The notes under the pieces were generated by a model, which searched no databases, was not told the origin of the DNA, and saw nothing but the letters and a program-made list of their open reading frames with translations. 16,297 nucleotides of DNA from Faecalibacterium sp. CAG:74. Its GTDB lineage: Bacteria > Bacillota > Clostridia > Christensenellales > Aristaeellaceae. The DNA is taken from NCBI GenBank assembly GCA_000437595.1, contig FR899896.1, positions 24,355 through 40,651 of the forward strand, in the 5' to 3' direction. Positions 12,335-16,297 of this stretch are shown one piece after another; position 1 is the stretch's first letter, and each line of letters starts with the position of its first letter. A program made the position numbers and the translations under genes.

Positions 12335-15217
12335 GTGAAGAAACGCAACGATTCCCCGGACTTTGTGCCGGAAAACGACGATTTTGCCTATCAGGACGGT
12401 CATCCTGACGACCCGCAGGGCGATGATCCTGACGAGTACGACCCGAACTGGGCGGACGACGACGACCCCGTGGAAGTTGCGGGGCAGGCGGACATGTTCG
12501 CGCACGAGGACTTCTGGAACGCTTCGGCGGATGATAGCGAAGCGCTGCCGGAGGAGGAAAAGGTCTACAAGCACTCCATTTTCAAGCCGGAGATGAAGAA
12601 GCCGAACTTCGTGCTGTCGATTGCCGTCAACGTCATCCGCATTTTCGCGGTGCTGGTGCTGGTGGCAGGGCTGGCGGCAGTCGGCGCGGTGGTCGGCATT
12701 GCGAAAGGGTACATGGAAACTGCCCCGACGCTTGACCTCGCCGCGATTGACGATCAGGCGCAGACCTCCTTCATCTACGACGCCAACGGCAACCTCATCA
12801 CCGAATACAAAGGCTCGGAGAACCGCGTCATGGTGTCGATTCAGGCCATGCCGACGTACCTCCAGCACGCTTTTATCGCCGTGGAGGACGCGCGCTTCTA
12901 CACGCACAACGGCGTGGACATCAAGCGCATTGTCGGCGCGTTCGTGTCGAACCTGTCCTCCTCCTCCACGCAGGGCGGCTCGACCATCACCCAGCAGCTG
13001 ATTAAGAATACGCTGCTTTCCTCCGAGCAGAGCTACAAGCGCAAAATTCAGGAAGCGTACCTCGCCATGCAGCTGGAAACGCGCTACACAAAGGATCAGA
13101 TTCTCGAAAGCTACCTGAACACCATCTACCTCGGCGAAAACTACTACGGCGTGTACACCGCCGCGCAGGGGTATTTCGGCAAATCGCTGGGCGAACTGAC
13201 GCTCCGCGAATGCGCCATGCTGGCGGGCACATGCAACTCGCCCTACTACTACAATCCGCGCCGGAATTTCTACACGCGGCAGAAGGAGGGCGTGGATTAC
13301 CCCGCCATCACCAACGACCGCACCAACTACGTCCTGCGCTGCATGTACGAAAACCAGTACATCACCTACGAGCAGTATCAGGAGGCGCTTGACCCGGCGA
13401 CCGCGCATGTGCTGGAGAAAGACCCGAACACGGCTACCGGCATGTACGCCTACGCGCACTACGTCGAATACGCGGTGGATGAGGTCATCGACATTCTGCT
13501 GCAGCTGAACAACCTTGAGGACACCTCCGCCAACCGCAATGCCATGGAAAACAAGCTGCGCACCGGCGGCTACCACGTCCAGCTCGCCATCGACACCTCC
13601 ATTCAGTCCACCGTCGAGGATACGCTGGAAAACTGGACGAACTACCCCACCCTGCGCGACCCGGCGGACAAGGTCTACCGCACGCGCAATTCCGACGGCA
13701 CATACGACGAAACGGTTGAGCCGCAGGCCGCCGCCGTCGTTGTGGACTACCACACGGGCGAAATCAAAGCCATCGTCGGCAGCCGCACGCGCCCGACGGC
13801 GATGAAGACCTTCAACCGCGCGGTGGATATGACCATGCCCGTCGGCTCGTCCATCAAGCCGATTGCCGTGTACGCACCTGCGATTGAGCTTGGCGCATCC
13901 CCCGCGAGCATCGTGATGAACATGCCGCTGCCGATTTCCGGCTGGCGCGGGTCAAACGGGCAGGATTCATGGCCGCGCAACTACGGCGGCAGCTCCTACG
14001 CCGGCCCGGAGACGCTGCGCAAGGCGCTCGTCAACAGCCACAACACCGCCGCCGCACAGGCGCTGATGACCCTCGTGGGCGTGGACAATTCCGTTGCCTT
14101 CCTGCACGCGATGGGCATTGACGATGCGCACATTGACGCAACGCCGTTCGGCTTATCCCTCGGCTCCAGCGGCATTACGCCCATGCAGATGGCGGTTGCC
14201 TTCGGCGTGCTGGCCAACGGCGGCGTGTATCAGCAGCCCATCTCCGTCCTCGGCATTTCCGACAGCACGGGCAAGGTCATCTGGGACGGCCACCAGCAGC
14301 AGGAGCGTCACCGCGTGTTCAGCGAATCCACGGCGTACATGGTGGTGGACATGCTCAAGCAGGCGGTTTCCTCCGGCACGGGCACAAACGCGAAAATCAA
14401 GGGGCAGACCGTCGCGGGCAAAACTGGCACGAACTCCGACCAGAAGGGCGTTTTCTTCGCCGGCATGACGGGCTACTACTCCTCCGCCCTGTGGGTTGGG
14501 CACGACAACTACAAGGCGCTGTCGTCGAAATCCACCGGCTCCCGCTCCGCCGCCCCGCTGTGGCAGAGCTACATGAGCAAGATTCATCAGGGGCTGTCCA
14601 ACCGCGACATTCTGGAGGGCAGCGCCAGCGACTACGGCTTGGTGAAGGTGACGACATGCGCGGTATCGGGGCAGCTTGCCACCGACGCTTGCCGCAGCGA
14701 CGCGATGGGCTACGGGGTCGTGACGGACTACTGGAAAGCCGGCACAGAACCGACGGTTTCCTGCCAAATGCACACGACGCAGACGATTTGCTCCGTCAGC
14801 GGCTTGCTCGCCTCCCCCTACTGCCCGGACACGGTCACACGCGGCGTGCTGACCATTCCGTCGGGACACCCGCTGGCGTCCTTCATCGGCACGGAATATG
14901 AGGATGTGCTGATTGAGTACCTCGGCAGCTACGCGGTCTTGGGCGCAAGCGGCACCTGCCCGTACCACACGAGCGCATCCAGCTCCGGCAGCAACACGAT
15001 GGTGGAGAACACGCTGATTCCCGATGCGAAGATTCTGCTTTCGCAAGCCTACGCGCAATTGCAGAGCATGGACATTGTAAACGACGCGCAGCGCTACTCC
15101 GCGATTCAGTCCGCCATCACGAATCTGGAATACGTCATCTCCCTCCCCGCCCCGACGACGGCGGAAGTTGCGTCGGCGATGGGGCAGCTGACACAGGCGA
15201 TGGCGGGTCTCTACTAA
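12335..15217 (+). CDS. Bifunctional class A penicillin-binding protein
   Basis: A 960-residue GT51 glycosyltransferase plus transpeptidase that polymerises and cross-links peptidoglycan. A very acidic cytoplasmic tail (1-80, runs of D/E) precedes one membrane helix (about 92-124). GT51 motifs: AFIAVEDARFYTHNGVD (179-195; catalytic Glu184), GGSTITQQLIKN (214-225) and KIQEAYLAMQLE (237-248). Transpeptidase motifs: S505-x-x-K508 (VGSSIKPI), S568-x-N570 and K696-T-G (GKTGT). After about 770 the extension carries several paired cysteines (CAVSGQLATDAC; CSVSGLLASPYC; CPYH), as in other clostridial relatives. Start is GTG 12335 with AAGGGG about 8 nt upstream, a modest site. It is first gene of a coupled unit: the stop overlaps the next ATG (TAATG). 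Confidence 0.95.
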   Translation: MKKRNDSPDFVPENDDFAYQDGHPDDPQGDDPDEYDPNWADDDDPVEVAGQADMFAHEDFWNASADDSEALPEEEKVYKHSIFKPEMKKPNFVLSIAVNVIRIFAVLVLVAGLAAVGAVVGIAKGYMETAPTLDLAAIDDQAQTSFIYDANGNLITEYKGSENRVMVSIQAMPTYLQHAFIAVEDARFYTHNGVDIKRIVGAFVSNLSSSSTQGGSTITQQLIKNTLLSSEQSYKRKIQEAYLAMQLETRYTKDQILESYLNTIYLGENYYGVYTAAQGYFGKSLGELTLRECAMLAGTCNSPYYYNPRRNFYTRQKEGVDYPAITNDRTNYVLRCMYENQYITYEQYQEALDPATAHVLEKDPNTATGMYAYAHYVEYAVDEVIDILLQLNNLEDTSANRNAMENKLRTGGYHVQLAIDTSIQSTVEDTLENWTNYPTLRDPADKVYRTRNSDGTYDETVEPQAAAVVVDYHTGEIKAIVGSRTRPTAMKTFNRAVDMTMPVGSSIKPIAVYAPAIELGASPASIVMNMPLPISGWRGSNGQDSWPRNYGGSSYAGPETLRKALVNSHNTAAAQALMTLVGVDNSVAFLHAMGIDDAHIDATPFGLSLGSSGITPMQMAVAFGVLANGGVYQQPISVLGISDSTGKVIWDGHQQQERHRVFSESTAYMVVDMLKQAVSSGTGTNAKIKGQTVAGKTGTNSDQKGVFFAGMTGYYSSALWVGHDNYKALSSKSTGSRSAAPLWQSYMSKIHQGLSNRDILEGSASDYGLVKVTTCAVSGQLATDACRSDAMGYGVVTDYWKAGTEPTVSCQMHTTQTICSVSGLLASPYCPDTVTRGVLTIPSGHPLASFIGTEYEDVLIEYLGSYAVLGASGTCPYHTSASSSGSNTMVENTLIPDAKILLSQAYAQLQSMDIVNDAQRYSAIQSAITNLEYVISLPAPTTAEVASAMGQLTQAMAGLY

Positions 15218-15609
15218 TGGATACACAAACAAACACGGCGGCGGATTCTCTCGCAGAAATCCTCCATGCCCTCCGCGGCATCCGCGCCCCCATCCAACAG
15301 GGCGAATACGACCTGCACGCCCTCGTGCGCACCGCGCTGGCGGAATCAGGCATCCCCTGCGCGCACGAAGTCCCGCTCGCCCCGCGCTGCCGCATCGACC
15401 TTGTGTGCCCCGGCGGCATCGGCATCGAAATCAAGCGCGGGCAGCCTGACCGCAAGCGCATTGTGATGCAGCTGACCCGCTACGCCGCGTGCGGGCAAAT
15501 CAGCAGTTTAATTCTCGTCACTGAGCGGACAGTCGCCGTACCCAATGTCATTCACGGAAAACCGGTTTCGTGCGTATGCCTGAACCGGCTGTGGGGAATT
15601 GCACTATGA
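15217..15609 (+). CDS. Small PD-(D/E)XK nuclease-like protein
   Basis: A 130-residue protein with the signature of a restriction-endonuclease-like fold: RIDLVCPGGIGIEIKRG (59-75), giving D61, E71 and K73, then a helix with a conserved-looking Gln (VMQLTRYA, 83-90) and a hydrophobic strand SSLILVTER (96-104). It could cut DNA alone or act with the helicase encoded next. Its ATG overlaps the penicillin-binding protein stop by one base (TAATG), and its TGA overlaps the helicase ATG (ATGA), so all three genes are translationally coupled. No family name is recognised with certainty; VRR-NUC or Holliday-resolvase-type nucleases are alternatives. Confidence 0.65.
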   Translation: MDTQTNTAADSLAEILHALRGIRAPIQQGEYDLHALVRTALAESGIPCAHEVPLAPRCRIDLVCPGGIGIEIKRGQPDRKRIVMQLTRYAACGQISSLILVTERTVAVPNVIHGKPVSCVCLNRLWGIAL

Positions 15610-16297
15610 ATGAAGAAGAAGCGGAACTGCTTCCGCCGTACCTGCGCCCGTACCCGCCCGCCGGCGCACCGCTGGGAACGCTGAGCTACAACCGCCGCAG
15701 CAAATGCTGGGTGGTGAAGGGCGACCCGTCGGTGACGGAGGTGTGCAAGCGGCTGTTTCCGGGCAGCGCGGGCAGCAGGCGCGGCGAAGCGCGGTTCACG
15801 GCGCATCGGCGCGCGGTGGGCGACCTCTGCTGGCTGATGATGCGCTTCCCGCTGGAAATCAAGGCAAGTGACCGCGCGTTGTGGGAAAAGGCGGTCACGG
15901 GCGCGCGGGAATACGCGGTTCGTCAGGCAAAGTTATCGACCATGCCCGTGCGCATGACCCCGCCCGACGGCGCGTTTCTGGGGACGCTCCGCCCATTTCA
16001 GGAGGAGGGGCTGTCGTACCTGTGCAGCCATGACCGATGCCTGCTGGCGGACGAAATGGGCTTAGGCAAGACGGTGCAGGCGCTGGCGTTTCTATCCTCC
16101 ACCGGTTCATTGCCCGCGCTGGTGATTCCGCCCGCGCACCTGACCCGCAACTGGCAGGAGGAAACGCTGCGTTTCCTGCGGGTGGACGGCAAAGCGCCGC
16201 GCGTGCACACTATCCGTGGGCTGAAGCCCTACGACCTGCCGGAAGCGGACGTGTACATCATGCACTACCTGCTTCTGCGCGGGTGGAAGAGCGTGCT
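15606..16297 (+). CDS. SNF2-family DNA helicase/ATPase (3' end beyond window)
   Basis: The first 230 residues are visible. An N-terminal domain (about 1-118) of unknown type, with scattered Trp and Arg, precedes a SNF2 helicase core: Q-motif-like LRPFQEEGLSYL (128-139), Walker A LADEMGLGKTVQAL (147-160; Lys155), and motif Ia LVIPPAHLTRNWQEE (172-186). The DExH and second RecA-like domain lie past the right edge. The N-terminal arrangement recalls SMARCAL1/HARP-like annealing helicases, but this cannot be decided from the fragment. ATG 15606 overlaps the preceding stop as ATGA. Paired nuclease-like and SNF2 genes occur in phages and defence islands, yet base composition and codon use here match the neighbouring chromosomal genes. 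Confidence 0.9.
   Translation, partial: MNEEEAELLPPYLRPYPPAGAPLGTLSYNRRSKCWVVKGDPSVTEVCKRLFPGSAGSRRGEARFTAHRRAVGDLCWLMMRFPLEIKASDRALWEKAVTGAREYAVRQAKLSTMPVRMTPPDGAFLGTLRPFQEEGLSYLCSHDRCLLADEMGLGKTVQALAFLSSTGSLPALVIPPAHLTRNWQEETLRFLRVDGKAPRVHTIRGLKPYDLPEADVYIMHYLLLRGWKSV

Noticed and set aside
15217..16297. Prophage or integrated element at the right end
   Set aside because: Nuclease-like plus SNF2 pairs occur in phages, but here they are fused by overlaps to a chromosomal cell-wall gene, share its codon use, and no integrase, structural gene or attachment site is visible.

Overview
The window is a high-GC stretch of a Gram-positive, probably spore-forming member of the Clostridia. The evidence is strong AGGAGG-type ribosome sites, sigma-A promoters with 17-18 bp spacing, U-tailed terminators, a YunB-type sporulation protein, a SigB/SigF/SigG-class sigma factor with an SpoIIAB/RsbW-like partner, a clostridial-type aspartate kinase and a NusG domain II protein. 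The lineage looks like a high-GC gut-type Clostridia (Oscillospirales or a neighbour), but the sequence alone does not settle this. Codon use favours G/C at third positions throughout, which leaves long open frames opposite most real genes; these were treated as shadows.

Layout. (1) 1-2360, minus strand: an operon with its own extended -10 promoter encodes a Cys-rich, degenerate SpoIIAB/RsbW-like anti-sigma protein, an alternative sigma factor overlapping it by ATGA, and a membrane-anchored HlyD-like protein that runs off the left edge. (2) 2341-3912, minus: lysC (aspartate kinase) with a consensus promoter, ending in a terminator that overlaps the promoter of the sigma operon. (3) 3977-5049, minus: two ATGA-coupled GNAT acetyltransferases. 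(4) 5050-6250: a repeat-rich interval holding a 3'-terminal fragment of pheT with its terminator, bracketed by two 62-bp copies of a hairpin repeat, and a roughly 306-bp element bounded by imperfect terminal inverted repeats and carrying tandem hairpins. (5) 6272-8290, plus: a 630-residue membrane-anchored stalk protein with 28-residue and 14-residue repeats, capped by a NusG domain II. (6) 8327-8791, plus: a third GNAT. (7) 8920-10707, plus: a Na/Pi-cotransporter II-PhoU protein. (8) 10715-12178, minus: a UPF0489-like protein and yunB, convergent with the transporter. (9) 12206-16297, plus: a promoter drives a bifunctional class A penicillin-binding protein, which overlaps a small PD-(D/E)XK-like protein (TAATG), which overlaps a SNF2-type helicase (ATGA) that runs off the right edge.

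Most genes look like chromosomal housekeeping or envelope/sporulation functions. The least ordinary parts are the degenerate Cys-rich anti-sigma/sigma/HlyD-like operon, the repeat-flanked pheT remnant and hairpin element, the repeat-expanded NusG-II stalk protein, and the coupling of a cell-wall synthase to a nuclease-like protein and a SNF2 helicase.
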